A DNA stretch of 64,000 bases from Vibrio tasmaniensis (GCF_024347635.1 NZ_AP025510.1:2170001-2234000); one strand, 5' to 3'. Shown: positions 1-9,047, counted from the stretch's first letter. Notes: a model not told the origin generated them from the letters alone. Numbers and translations: made by a program.

Positions 1-1
1 T

Positions 2-67
2 TATGGCTATAACTCTCATGAAGAATACAAAAAAGATCTGCGTAACAGCATAAGACACGAGTCTTAA
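2..67 (+). CDS. Possible C-terminal tail of a gene entering from the left
   Basis: A reading frame is open from the left edge to a TAA at 65-67 and encodes about 21 charged residues (YGYNS...IRHES). The other two forward frames stop sooner or are shorter. It may be the end of a gene lying upstream of the window. Too short to assign a function; it could equally be noncoding. Confidence 0.25.
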   Translation, partial: YGYNSHEEYKKDLRNSIRHES

Positions 68-192
68 TGAAAGGCTTGCTCAAACGACAGCTTGTTGATT
101 AATCGCAGTTTTTATTTGTCATTCATGTAGAGTTTCACACTGGCCACTCGCTTTCTATACTTACTAAACAGTGGAACATGGAATAAATAACA

Positions 193-1977
193 ATGAACAA
201 TAAGCTCACTTTGCCACGCACTGCATGGATTGTATTACTCGCCAGCTTAGGCGCTGTTTCGCCGGTACTTGCACAAGACAGCACAGCTGCTCAAAGCCAA
301 CCGACTGTTCAAAATCAAGTAGAAACGAATAGCCAAACCGCAGACCAGATCTTTACTAATGCCGACATCTACGGGCATCGAGAGTCGGACTCGATCGTTA
401 CCCATAAAGGCAAGATCATCTTCATCGGTGACCACGCTCAGGCGCAATCTTTTCAAGGCCAGAGTACCGATGTCATCGACTTAGAGAATGCCTTTGTTTT
501 ACCGGGGTTCATTGATAATCACAATCATGTTTTTGAAGCCGCCTCAGAGCTGGGTGGCAATTGCGAACTGGATTCTGAAGCCACATTAGAAGAACAAATC
601 CCCTACTTAGAAGCGTGTAAAATCAATGCCGACACTGACGAAAGAGGTTGGCTGATGGGCTATGGTTTTTCTTTAGAAGCCACGCTCGATAGCGATTCGG
701 AATACACGCCACTTGAGCTCATCGATCGTGTTTTCCCAGACCGCCCAGTAGTGATCATGGAGCAAACCTCTCACTCAATGTGGGTCAATTCGAAAGCACT
801 GAAAATCGCAAGAATCAGCCAACAATCTCCTGATCCACAAGGTGGCGCTTATTTAAAAGACCAAGACAGCGGCAAGCTCAATGGCATCTTATTAGATAAC
901 GCTGGCGACCAAATTATGGAAATGGCGTGGAACAGCCAAAGCGAGCTCTTTGAACAAAGCTACCAAGGGTTAATGTTCGGTCTTGAAGAAGCCGCTGCGC
1001 ACGGCATTACCACCATCGGTGACGGCCGGATGTATTGGAAACGAGGCTGGTATGACGTTTGGCTAGAAGCGGAGCAAAACCAAGATTTGACGGCTCGCGT
1101 GTCATTACGCCCTTGGGTTTATCCATCAATGGCGATACCCTCTCAATTAGAAGTCTTCGAGAAGATGTATTCCGATGATAAAAGCCGTCTGTTGCTCGTC
1201 GATCAGGTAAAAATGTACAGCGATGGCATCTTCATTAACGGTACAGCAAAAACACTCGCGCCCTATTTAAATACCTATCTGCCACAGTCTCCCAATGGCC
1301 TAAACTACATTCCACCAGAACAGATGAAAGAGTGGCTCAGCGCGCTCGATAAAATCGGCTTTAGCGCCCACATTCATGCGATTGGTGATGGTGCGGTTCG
1401 TGAATCTCTTGATGCGATAGAAAGCGTGCGTAAACAAGGTTCGCAAAAGCCTTATACCCTAACTCACATAGAGTTAATCAATGATGAAGACGTTCCCCGC
1501 TTCAAGCAGCTCAATGTCTCGGCAGACTTCCAAGTCGGTTCCGATTACGTAGCCAAGCATCAACACCAATGGGCTGAAGCCTTCCTTGGTGCTCGCCGTG
1601 CCAAAGCCATGATGAATCTAGACGCGATACTTAAGACTGATGCCAATGTCACCTTGAGCAGTGACTGGAATGTACACGACATCAACCCTTTGGTCGGCAT
1701 CGCGAACAGCTTAATCATGGGCAAAACAGGCTTAACTGATATCTATACCGCGATAGACGCTTACACCATCAATGCAGCTAAGAGCCTTGGTATCGACGAC
1801 ATCACGGGTTCTATTGAGGTAGGGAAATCAGCGGACTTCGCGATTCTCAACAAAGACATCACCACGTTGTCAGCAAGAGGAATCGCAGAAACACAGGTGT
1901 TAATGACAGTGTTGAACGGGAAAACTGTTTTCGAAGACACTGTTCTCGAAGGCGCTGCTTTCAAAGACATAAATTAG
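193..1977 (+). CDS. Exported metal-dependent amidohydrolase (Amidohydro_3/YtcJ-like)
   Basis: A 594-residue hydrolase of the amidohydrolase superfamily, probably periplasmic. Residues 1-27 form a signal peptide with a VLA-Q cleavage site. A low-complexity Gln/Ser/Thr linker follows to about residue 50. The metal-binding H-N-H motif is at 110-112 (GFIDNHNH), and later come AHIHAIGDG, LTHIEL and a distal SSDWNVHDINP motif supplying the expected His and Asp ligands. This ligand set resembles YtcJ-type enzymes, which cleave amides or related C-N bonds of unknown natural substrates. The gene stands alone; the neighbouring MFS gene converges on it. Family call is firm, substrate unknown. Confidence 0.85.
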   Translation: MNNKLTLPRTAWIVLLASLGAVSPVLAQDSTAAQSQPTVQNQVETNSQTADQIFTNADIYGHRESDSIVTHKGKIIFIGDHAQAQSFQGQSTDVIDLENAFVLPGFIDNHNHVFEAASELGGNCELDSEATLEEQIPYLEACKINADTDERGWLMGYGFSLEATLDSDSEYTPLELIDRVFPDRPVVIMEQTSHSMWVNSKALKIARISQQSPDPQGGAYLKDQDSGKLNGILLDNAGDQIMEMAWNSQSELFEQSYQGLMFGLEEAAAHGITTIGDGRMYWKRGWYDVWLEAEQNQDLTARVSLRPWVYPSMAIPSQLEVFEKMYSDDKSRLLLVDQVKMYSDGIFINGTAKTLAPYLNTYLPQSPNGLNYIPPEQMKEWLSALDKIGFSAHIHAIGDGAVRESLDAIESVRKQGSQKPYTLTHIELINDEDVPRFKQLNVSADFQVGSDYVAKHQHQWAEAFLGARRAKAMMNLDAILKTDANVTLSSDWNVHDINPLVGIANSLIMGKTGLTDIYTAIDAYTINAAKSLGIDDITGSIEVGKSADFAILNKDITTLSARGIAETQVLMTVLNGKTVFEDTVLEGAAFKDIN

Positions 1978-2054
1978 TGAATCAAAGTTCGATACGAAGC
2001 CGTTTACTTGCGGCTGTTAACTGATTCACTAAAAAATATCAGGGAAATATAAGA

Positions 2055-3260
2055 TTAAGCTTGCTCAGCGAGCTTGGTATTTCCCTTTATTTTTACAACA
2101 TAAGTCGTCGCAAAAATCAGCACAGAAAACAGCCCACATAAGTAGATGGGATACTGAGGGTTCAAGGTCGAAGTAAACGCGAGCATTGAAGCAACCCCGT
2201 AGCCTAGAGTATGAGACATGGCTATATACCCTGCGGCTGCGCCCGGAGCCTCACTTTGCTTTTCGGTAGCGAATAACGTGTAAGCAGGAACAATTAGCGC
2301 TGCACCAATCGCTGTCAGTACCATCGCCACAGCTAACGCCCACATACTGGGAATCAAGAACATTCCAAAACCGACAAGCAAACCAAATGCCCCCCAACGG
2401 TACATAACAAACGGTGTCAGCTTTTCTTTTTTGATAACCAAGAGTTGAGTAGCAAAGGTACAGGCAGCACTGATAGTCAAAAGAATCCCGATCGTGTCAC
2501 TTATTTGCTCGGTAGGCCAACGGGTGATCGAATAAATCAGTGGAGAAAAACTGTATTGCAACAACGCGACTGCGGCACACAACAACAACCCGCAAGATAA
2601 AAAAGGCAGTAATGTTTTATTCGGTAACCAAGGTGCTTGCCCTATTCCATCAGCCTTCCGAGTTTCTTCTTTAGGCGTTGGTAACAACATCGTGACAAGT
2701 AAAGCAACACACGGCAAAAAGATCATCACGATCAGGGGAGCAAAAGGCGATAACTTTAACGCTAAAATGGAGACCAAAGGCCCAATTAATCGACCAACAC
2801 TTAGGCCAAGACTCACTGATGTAATAGCCTGTAAACGCTTCTTCTCACCACACAATAATATCGCCCAATGCTGACTCGCAGGCACCATTCCAGACACCGT
2901 ACAACCATAAATAATTCGCGCGACCACCAACCCAATCAAACAAAACACGAATGCCTGCCCCTGTTTGCTAAACATGGCGAAAAAACACAACAAGGCAAAG
3001 CTGATTGCCATGCCTAGCAATGCCTGAATGACTACTTTTTTAGGTCCATATTTGTCGCTCTGCCTTCCCCAAAAAGGCGCAGACGGCAGAAATAATATGC
3101 TTCCTATTGCGATAAGAATCGACCACGTAGGCAAGCTGAATGAAGACTGTTCCACAAGAAAAGGCAGTGAAACGAGTAAGCCGTTTTGCCCAATTCCCAT
3201 AAGAGCCGAAGCAAGACCAATAGCCAATAGTTGAAATTTTTTATTTTGTATCACAGACAT
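2055..3260 (-). CDS. MFS transporter next to aerobactin uptake genes (ShiF-like)
   Basis: An inner-membrane transporter of about 401 residues with the hydrophobic pattern of 12 helices and an MFS loop 2-3 motif (FWGRQSDKYGPKK). The frame also allows an ATG at 3311, adding 17 residues; I prefer the ATG at 3260 because MSVIQNKK leads directly into the first helix, but neither start has a strong ribosome site. It is divergent from vatC across a Fur-box-like sequence, so it is probably iron-repressed. Position and general sequence feel recall ShiF, the MFS protein of enterobacterial aerobactin clusters implicated in siderophore traffic. Here no iuc synthesis genes are present, so export of a self-made siderophore is unlikely; it may move aerobactin or a breakdown product. 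Specific role is inference. Confidence 0.75.
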   Translation of the reverse strand: MSVIQNKKFQLLAIGLASALMGIGQNGLLVSLPFLVEQSSFSLPTWSILIAIGSILFLPSAPFWGRQSDKYGPKKVVIQALLGMAISFALLCFFAMFSKQGQAFVFCLIGLVVARIIYGCTVSGMVPASQHWAILLCGEKKRLQAITSVSLGLSVGRLIGPLVSILALKLSPFAPLIVMIFLPCVALLVTMLLPTPKEETRKADGIGQAPWLPNKTLLPFLSCGLLLCAAVALLQYSFSPLIYSITRWPTEQISDTIGILLTISAACTFATQLLVIKKEKLTPFVMYRWGAFGLLVGFGMFLIPSMWALAVAMVLTAIGAALIVPAYTLFATEKQSEAPGAAAGYIAMSHTLGYGVASMLAFTSTLNPQYPIYLCGLFSVLIFATTYVVKIKGNTKLAEQA

Positions 3261-3336
3261 AATATCGAAGGCGCTAGATAAGGTTGGTAGGTTCGTAGTG
3301 GGCACGAGCATATTACAATGATAAATAGATTGATTT

Positions 3337-3351
3337 AGCGAATAATTATCA
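3337..3351. promoter_or_regulatory. Fur-box-like site between the MFS gene and vatC
   Basis: The 15 bases match the 7-1-7 Fur consensus TGATAATnATTATCA at 11 of 14 positions, with a perfect right half (ATTATCA). It lies in the ~150-bp divergent region between the MFS gene and vatC and could repress both when iron is plentiful. Match counted by eye; no scoring matrix was applied. Confidence 0.6.
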
Positions 3352-3412
3352 TTTTGATTTCACTGTGTTACATTAGCGGCTAGCAGCCCATAACTCAACT
3401 TCATATTGCATT

Positions 3413-4180
3413 ATGTACACACTTACCAATGCCTCGTTCGAAATCGACGGTAAGAAAATCCTTTCGCCAACGACTTTGACCTTTGAACCAAAGAAGATCA
3501 CCACCTTGCTTGGTCATAATGGATGTGGCAAATCGACACTCATTAAACTGTTAAGTCGACAAAATACGCCAACAGAAGGTGACGTTTTCTTCAATGAGCA
3601 ACCACTCGCCTCATACAGTAACCTTGAATTTGCACACCAAGTCGCCTACCTGCCGCAGCACCCACCGATTACTGATGGCGTGACCGTTCGTGAACTGGTT
3701 TGCTTTGGCCGTTATCCATGGAAAGGCGCATTTGGACGTTACAGCAAAGATGATTATGCCATCGTAGACGAAGCGATTGAGAAAGTTGGCCTTAACGCCT
3801 TTTCTGACCGATTTGTCGCAACACTTTCCGGCGGAGAAAGACAAAGAGCTTGGGTCGCAATGCTGCTTGCTCAGCAAAGCCAATGTATTTTGCTTGATGA
3901 ACCAACCTCAGCACTCGATGTCGCGCACCAGCATGAATTGCTCGCTTTAATCAGAGAGCTTAATCAGTCACTCGGCTTAACCGTGATCATGGTGCTTCAT
4001 GATGTCAACATGGCCGCCAAATTCAGTGATCATTTGATTGCGCTTCATTCTGGAAAAGTGATTGCTTCCGGTTCACCTAAAGATTTGATGACGCCAGAAA
4101 CACTGATGCAAATCTACGGAATGGAGCTTGCGCTCTTTAAGCACCCTGAGACAGGGCAACCTATCAGCTACATCCCTTAA
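3413..4180 (+). CDS. vatC: Ferric aerobactin ABC transporter, ATP-binding protein VatC
   Basis: A 255-residue ATPase of the FhuC/FecE family that powers ferric-siderophore import at the inner membrane. Walker A GHNGCGKST is at 34-42, the signature LSGGERQ at 138-144, Walker B ILLDE at 159-163 and the switch His at 196 (VLHDV). It is the first gene of vatC-vatD-vatB, with 17 bases to vatD. The naming follows V. vulnificus, where vatCDB with iutA and the GntR regulator iutR handles ferric aerobactin; the nearby iutR and iutA support this rather than plain ferrichrome uptake. Family certain; substrate assignment rests on context. Confidence 0.88.
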   Translation: MYTLTNASFEIDGKKILSPTTLTFEPKKITTLLGHNGCGKSTLIKLLSRQNTPTEGDVFFNEQPLASYSNLEFAHQVAYLPQHPPITDGVTVRELVCFGRYPWKGAFGRYSKDDYAIVDEAIEKVGLNAFSDRFVATLSGGERQRAWVAMLLAQQSQCILLDEPTSALDVAHQHELLALIRELNQSLGLTVIMVLHDVNMAAKFSDHLIALHSGKVIASGSPKDLMTPETLMQIYGMELALFKHPETGQPISYIP

Positions 4181-4197
4181 ATCAAAAGGAACCTGTT

Positions 4198-5109
4198 GTG
4201 AAAAAGTTCATCACCATGCTGTGCACAGTATTAGCTTTCAATGCCCTTGCTCTAGAGAGCGCTCACGCACTAGAAATCAAACATGAAATGGGCAGTGCCT
4301 CTTTCGATGCTACGCCTAAAAAAGTGGTGGCTTTAGATTGGGCACTCACCGAAACCGTATTAAGCCTAGGCGTTGAGTTGCAAGGTGTGGCAGACGCACA
4401 AGGTTATCAGCAATGGGTGGTAAAACCGGCGTTAAATGCAGACGTGACAGACGTGGGATCTCGAAGAGAACCAAACCTAGAGCTACTAACAGAACTCAAA
4501 CCTGACGTCATTTTAATCAGTGAGCATATGGCGGCGGCCTACCACCAACTCAATAAAATCGCACCTGTCTTGGTTTACAGTGTCTACAGCAAAAAGAAAC
4601 AACCACTTGAATCCGCAACTTCGGTTACCCTCTCTTTAGGCAAGCTATTTAATAAAGCACAACGCGCCCAACAAGTGATTGATGAGACAAACAAGAGATT
4701 AAGCGATAACGGTGAAAAAATACGTGCCGCAGGCAATTCAGACAAACCACTGATTTTTGCACGCTTTATCAACGACAAAACCTTACGCATTCATAGCCAA
4801 GGTTCATTAGCGCAAGCCACCATAAGCAGCATGGGCCTTAAAAACGACTGGCAAGAGCAGACAAACCTCTGGGGTTTTACCACTACTGGTACTGAAAGGC
4901 TCGCTGAACACCAACAGACGAATGTGATGATCTTTGGCCCGCTAACGGAAGAAGAGCATAAGAAACTGACTCAATCCCCTCTTTGGCAAGCGATGGCGTT
5001 TACGCGTACAGACTCCGTTTACGAACTTCCTACCATCTGGACCTTCGGTGGGCTAATCGCCGCTCAAAGGTTTAGTGACCACATTACCGAACTGCTTATC
5101 CAAAAATAA
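4198..5109 (+). CDS. vatD: Ferric aerobactin periplasmic binding protein VatD
   Basis: A 303-residue FhuD-type siderophore-binding protein. It starts with GTG, preceded by AAGGA at a good distance, and begins with a signal peptide ending SAHA near residue 25. The body shows the class III binding-protein layout: an N-terminal lobe (VVALDWALTETVLSLG...), the ELKPDVILIS motif, a long connecting helix around residues 140-175, and a C-terminal lobe ending with the FGGLIAAQRF segment. It would carry ferric hydroxamate-citrate siderophore from IutA to VatB/VatC. Its stop codon overlaps the start of vatB by one base (TAATG), which suggests coupled translation. Confidence 0.87.
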   Translation: MKKFITMLCTVLAFNALALESAHALEIKHEMGSASFDATPKKVVALDWALTETVLSLGVELQGVADAQGYQQWVVKPALNADVTDVGSRREPNLELLTELKPDVILISEHMAAAYHQLNKIAPVLVYSVYSKKKQPLESATSVTLSLGKLFNKAQRAQQVIDETNKRLSDNGEKIRAAGNSDKPLIFARFINDKTLRIHSQGSLAQATISSMGLKNDWQEQTNLWGFTTTGTERLAEHQQTNVMIFGPLTEEEHKKLTQSPLWQAMAFTRTDSVYELPTIWTFGGLIAAQRFSDHITELLIQK

Positions 5110-7106
5110 TGGCTATCGTAAAGATCGAAAAAACCGTCACAGGCCGATTCAATATCAAGGCAGCGGCACTGCCTGTCGCTGCTGTTTTGTTGATCAGCTC
5201 GCTACTGCAAATTACCGCTCCTTACTCGCAAGGGGTTGGCCTAATTTGGGATACGCTGTTTCACTTTGATTCTTCAAATTATCAGCATCTGATTACTCAC
5301 CTCACCTATTTGCCTAGGCTTACCGTCGCTCTCATTTGTGGTTTTGCACTGGCAGTCGCTGGGTGTGTGATGCAATTTGTACTGCGTAATCCCATTGCCT
5401 CACCTACCACATTGGGTGTTGCGGCAGGCGCAGAACTCGGCATGGTATTAGGGATCCTTTTAATTCCTGCTAACCTAGCTATCCCAGGGTTTATTCCCGC
5501 TTTCATCGGGGGCTGCCTTGCAACAGGCTTAGTTTTTACCTTAAGTTCTGCACGAGGCTTTTCACCATTACACATGGTGTTAGCCGGTATGGTTGTCAGC
5601 CTATTTTTAGGCTCACTCAACACCATGTTGCTCATGCTGCATGAACAACGGCTTACCAGTATTTTTGTTTGGGGTGCCGGTGTACTGAATCAGAATGATT
5701 GGTCGAGCGTGCAGGTTCTAATACCTTTAGTCTCAATCCCGACACTGTTATTACTGGTTTTGCAGCGTCCATTATCAGCGCTGCAATTTGGCGATAATGT
5801 CGCCACTTCGCTTGGTGTAAACATCAAACAAATCAAATTGCTCTGCTTATCGTTGGCGATTTTTATTACTGCAGCCGTAGTCAGTGAAGTAGGCTTAATC
5901 GGATTCGTTGGCATTGTGGCGCCTGCTATCGCTAGGCTTATCGGTGTAAGAGCACTCGCGAAACAGATTCTGGTCAGTGGGTTGGTAGGCAGCTTCATTC
6001 TATTGATTGTGGATTTAGTGATTCAGCCCTTCTCTGGCTTCGGTGGCGAGCTGCTCCCTACCGGCGCAATGACGGCGCTACTGGGTGCTCCTTTCTTATT
6101 GTGGTTACTGCAACGTACCAAGCTGCAGTCCGATCTCAAAAACCGCAGTGAAACCATTGAGCACTACAAATTCGTCAGTACGCGTAAAGTACTGACCGCG
6201 ATGTCAGTGCTATTGATGGTAATGTGTGTTCTTGCCCTTACAGTAGGTAAAAATCAGTTTGGTTGGAATGTTGAACTCAACCCATCGCTATTCGATCTGC
6301 GTCTACCGCGTGTATTAGTCGCGCTATTGGCAGGGATCGGGCTTGCGTTTGCAGGCACGATTATTCAACGCATCTCAAACAACCCAATGGCGAGCCCCGA
6401 AGTATTGGGGATCAGCTCAGGGGCTGCTCTGGCGTTAGTGCTCGGCACACTATTTGGCACTTCAGTCGGCCGAGAAGAGCAAATGCTGCTTGGTACACTC
6501 GGCGCAACTTCAGTGACTGCCGTGGTTTGGTTGATGGGAAGAAAACACAATTTCGCCCCAACGCAAACCTTGTTAACGGGCATCGCGCTAAGTGCAGGGC
6601 TCGACGCTCTATTGCGCATCACAATGAGCTCGGGCAATGAGAATGCAACCGCGCTCCTCACTTGGCTTTCAGGATCGACTTATTTAGTCGCTAATCAAGA
6701 TGTCATTTTGCTCGCCGTTGGGGTTGCCATCATAAGTGCAGTGGCGCTGTCTTTGAATCGTTGGATAGAGCTGATTAACTTAGGTGACGTCACCACAAGC
6801 AGCCTAGGTATGAACACAACCGCTGTTCGATTGGCTTTGCTTTTGCTAGTCGCGGCACTAACAACTCTGTGCACCATCGTCATTGGGCCATTAAGTTTCA
6901 TTGGATTATTGGCGCCACACATGGCGCGTTCGCTTCACCAATATCGCGCGATTCCTCAAATGCTCACTGCAGCATTATTAGGCGCTATCATCATGATTGC
7001 TGCCGACTGGATTGGTCGTACGCTATGGTTCCCTTGGCAGTTCCCTGCAGGTCTATTAGCCTCTCTGATTGGTGGCGGCTACTTCCTCTATCTAATGAGA
7101 AAATAA
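5109..7106 (+). CDS. vatB: Ferric aerobactin permease VatB (FhuB-like double permease)
   Basis: A 665-residue inner-membrane permease made of two homologous FecCD-type halves, as in FhuB. The repeated family segments are visible in both: LPRLTVALICGFALAVAG / LPRVLVALLAGIGLAFAG near residues 70 and 400, RNPIASPTTLG / NNPMASPEVLG, and GFVGIVAPAIAR / SFIGLLAPHMAR, the last being the loop that contacts the ATPase. Single-chain fusion distinguishes it from two-gene permeases such as FecC/FecD. It overlaps vatD by one base and is followed by a hairpin terminator, so vatCDB is probably one transcript. Confidence 0.88.
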   Translation: MAIVKIEKTVTGRFNIKAAALPVAAVLLISSLLQITAPYSQGVGLIWDTLFHFDSSNYQHLITHLTYLPRLTVALICGFALAVAGCVMQFVLRNPIASPTTLGVAAGAELGMVLGILLIPANLAIPGFIPAFIGGCLATGLVFTLSSARGFSPLHMVLAGMVVSLFLGSLNTMLLMLHEQRLTSIFVWGAGVLNQNDWSSVQVLIPLVSIPTLLLLVLQRPLSALQFGDNVATSLGVNIKQIKLLCLSLAIFITAAVVSEVGLIGFVGIVAPAIARLIGVRALAKQILVSGLVGSFILLIVDLVIQPFSGFGGELLPTGAMTALLGAPFLLWLLQRTKLQSDLKNRSETIEHYKFVSTRKVLTAMSVLLMVMCVLALTVGKNQFGWNVELNPSLFDLRLPRVLVALLAGIGLAFAGTIIQRISNNPMASPEVLGISSGAALALVLGTLFGTSVGREEQMLLGTLGATSVTAVVWLMGRKHNFAPTQTLLTGIALSAGLDALLRITMSSGNENATALLTWLSGSTYLVANQDVILLAVGVAIISAVALSLNRWIELINLGDVTTSSLGMNTTAVRLALLLLVAALTTLCTIVIGPLSFIGLLAPHMARSLHQYRAIPQMLTAALLGAIIMIAADWIGRTLWFPWQFPAGLLASLIGGGYFLYLMRK

Positions 7107-7138
7107 GCACACACGAGAAATCACTTTCTCCGCTTAAA

Positions 7139-7182
7139 GCCCCGTTTGAAGCCTCTATTTGAAGTCGAGGCTTTAAGCGGGC
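7139..7182 (+). terminator. Hairpin after vatB
   Basis: An inverted repeat pairs the GCCCCGTTTGAAGCCTC arm with GAGGCTTTAAGCGGGC, allowing G-U pairs, around an 11-base loop. Pyrimidines (TCTCTTCTT) follow. It lies 32 bases past the vatB stop and probably ends the vatCDB transcript. Confidence 0.6.
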
Positions 7183-7203
7183 TCTCTTCTTACCCACTCA
7201 TTA

Positions 7204-7378
7204 ATACCAATCGTAGTAAATAACTGGTCACCCTAGCTGGTTAAAACGCTCGATAACTGTGTTAGAATTTTTGATTGTAGAATAACTACTTATCGAAACT
7301 TCTTGTCGAAAAGAGCTGCCTTGTTCTCAAGCCTTTTTCCTGCGCTATTTTTGATCACTTACTTACTGTGATTGGTAT
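7204..7378. repeat. Dispersed MITE-like element, copy 1 (ATACCAATC ... GATTGGTAT)
   Basis: A 175-bp noncoding block starting ATACCAATCGTAGTAA and ending TTACTGTGATTGGTAT. Its ends are inverted repeats. A second copy at 48663-48823 shares most of the sequence, including the internal AACTGGTCACCCTAGCT, TTGATTGTAGAA, TTGTTCTCAAG and GCGCTATTTTTGA segments. Copy 1 is longer by about 14 bp in the middle. No coding capacity is seen. It sits between vatB and iutR, separating their transcription. Mobility by a helper transposase is inference. Confidence 0.75.
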
Positions 7379-7563
7379 GACACACTTGCCAACAAAGCTA
7401 TCACTAACCGATCAATTCCCAATCAACCGCTAAATTACCAACCAACCTATCCATTGCAACAGGTCGATTAACATTGTCTTTTGGTTACAAAAACACAATT
7501 TATGGTATTTAAGCCTTTTTGTGTTTACCATGGAATCAAGATTAAACACATACTCTGAGCGTC

Positions 7564-8520
7564 ATGGACATAACGACAATTACAAAGCTCCAACAAAATT
7601 TGTTATTCAAGGTCATCGCGAGGCTAAAAGCCGACAACGCGAAAGCGGGAAGCAGCCTAAATGAATCATCTTTGGCGCAGCAATTCGAAGTATCAAGAAG
7701 CCCTATTCGAGCGGTATTAAAGCACTTGTCAGCGCAAGGCATCACTAAAGTCGTCCCTTATAAAGGGTCTGTATTACAAACCGATGCGGCAGATATCGAA
7801 ATTTCAGGCCAAGACAACGACCAACAACCTCGCCAAGAACAATTATACCTGCGCGTACTCATGGATTTATTCTTTAGTGAGTTAGGTCAGTCGTTTTCCG
7901 AGAAAGACCTGCAACAACGTTATGATGCCAACCGTGGTGAGATGCAAAGCGTACTGCGCCTGTTAGAAAGCGATGGTATTTTTCGTCGCAGTCCAGGATA
8001 CAAATGGCAGCTTGATGGTGTGTTGAACACCTTAGAAAGACACACCGAAAGTTATCGCTGTCGACTCATTTTCGAGCCTGCAGGCCTACTCGAACCAACA
8101 TGGACACTTGATAACAGTGCAATTGAAAGCTGCCGAGATCGCCATGCTCAAGCGATTAACGCCCCAGAATCAGTCAACGCCAGTCAACTCTTTAGCCTCA
8201 GTGCTGATTTTCACGAGCAACTTGCCGCATGTTCAGGAAATCGCTTCTTATTGAGCACCATGCAACAACATAATCGCCTACGTAAAGCGACCGATCTCGT
8301 CTCGATGCACATTCAATCTTCGGTCACTAAATCGTGCCAGCGTCGCCTAGAGATCATCGAATTGGTGCTAGAAGGTGACAACCAAACGGCCTCGACAAAA
8401 TTAGCTCAGCTACTGGAAAATGACATTCGAGTCATGAAACGCACCTACAACGACGTAATGACGGTCTCTATGGAGCAGCGAGAAAGTTTAATCAGCAGCA
8501 TCATGGCAAAAAACAGTTAA
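7564..8520 (+). CDS. iutR: GntR-family repressor of aerobactin uptake, IutR
   Basis: A 318-residue transcription factor. Residues ~8-70 form a GntR winged helix-turn-helix (LNESSLAQQFEVSRSPIRAV is the recognition region) and residues ~150-300 an all-helical FCD/FadR-like effector domain with His residues that may bind metal or ligand. The middle (85-145) looks like a second winged-helix-like segment, so it is longer than a typical 240-residue FadR protein. Its position between vatCDB and iutA matches V. vulnificus IutR, a GntR repressor of the iutA-vatCDB genes. It probably senses imported siderophore and binds near iutA. The effector is not visible from the sequence. Confidence 0.8.
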   Translation: MDITTITKLQQNLLFKVIARLKADNAKAGSSLNESSLAQQFEVSRSPIRAVLKHLSAQGITKVVPYKGSVLQTDAADIEISGQDNDQQPRQEQLYLRVLMDLFFSELGQSFSEKDLQQRYDANRGEMQSVLRLLESDGIFRRSPGYKWQLDGVLNTLERHTESYRCRLIFEPAGLLEPTWTLDNSAIESCRDRHAQAINAPESVNASQLFSLSADFHEQLAACSGNRFLLSTMQQHNRLRKATDLVSMHIQSSVTKSCQRRLEIIELVLEGDNQTASTKLAQLLENDIRVMKRTYNDVMTVSMEQRESLISSIMAKNS

Positions 8521-8601
8521 CTACGTGAGCAGTCAAATCATGGCTGCCCTTATCGTGTCCTTCTACCTTCGAAAATACCATTCTGACTTCACGAACACAC
8601 G

Positions 8602-8654
8602 AGGGCCTGTTTACCTTTCGTTGTTAATTTTTGTTCAAAAGATCAACAGGCCCT
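8602..8654. repeat. Inverted repeat resembling an insertion-element scar
   Basis: AGGGCCTGTT (8602-8611) pairs perfectly with AACAGGCCCT (8645-8654); similarity continues inward to about 14 of 18 positions. The 33-base spacer is A+T-rich. Two such ends close together resemble a collapsed or tiny mobile element rather than a terminator, since no T run follows. It lies ~80 bases past iutR. Confidence 0.45.
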
Positions 8655-8829
8655 AATACCTGCACTTTCACACCTTCTGAATTATACGTATCACACCCGC
8701 TTAAACACTTGCGGAACAAGGCACTGGCTCTGTTCCGCCCGAGTGACTCCCCCCCCCGGCAAACAAGTGTTTCCAAATCTATAAAAGAAAATTGTATTTT
8801 CATATTGTATTTTCGCAACAAAAACACAA

Positions 8830-8844
8830 TAATAATGATTCTTA
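8830..8844 (+). promoter_or_regulatory. Fur-box-like site upstream of iutA
   Basis: TAATAATGATTCTTA matches the 7-1-7 Fur consensus at 11 of 14 positions. It is ~300 bases upstream of the iutA start, so either the promoter is far upstream or there is a long leader. It agrees with iron repression of a siderophore receptor. Confidence 0.5.
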
Positions 8845-9016
8845 TTTAGAATTGATAAACTTAACGATAATACTTCGTACTTTAACTATGGAAGTAGCAA
8901 CCGCTTAGGTGGCGTGAATGCGAACGTATACAAACTTGAAAGATATCGAGATGAGTATGTTTGGGGCCATAGGTAAGTGACCACTGTTAACCTCTTTTCT
9001 AATTTAGGAGGCTTCA

Positions 9017-9047
9017 TTTATTACTAACTAGATTTATTACCAACTAG
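9017..9047. promoter_or_regulatory. 15-bp direct repeat upstream of iutA, candidate IutR operator
   Basis: TTTATTACTAACTAG (9017-9031) is repeated one base later as TTTATTACCAACTAG (9033-9047), one mismatch, 16-bp period. TTACTA at the left and TAGTAA at the right (9045-9050) add an inverted component. The position ~95 bases ahead of the iutA start suits a repressor site. Assignment to IutR is inference. Confidence 0.4.

Noticed and set aside
5306..5998. Antisense frames inside vatB
   Set aside because: Shadows of the vatB coding frame; the true gene has clear permease motifs.
8624..8849. Short open frames on both strands around 8624-8849
   Set aside because: They cross an inverted repeat and the C8 tract, lack ribosome sites, and overlap each other on opposite strands.
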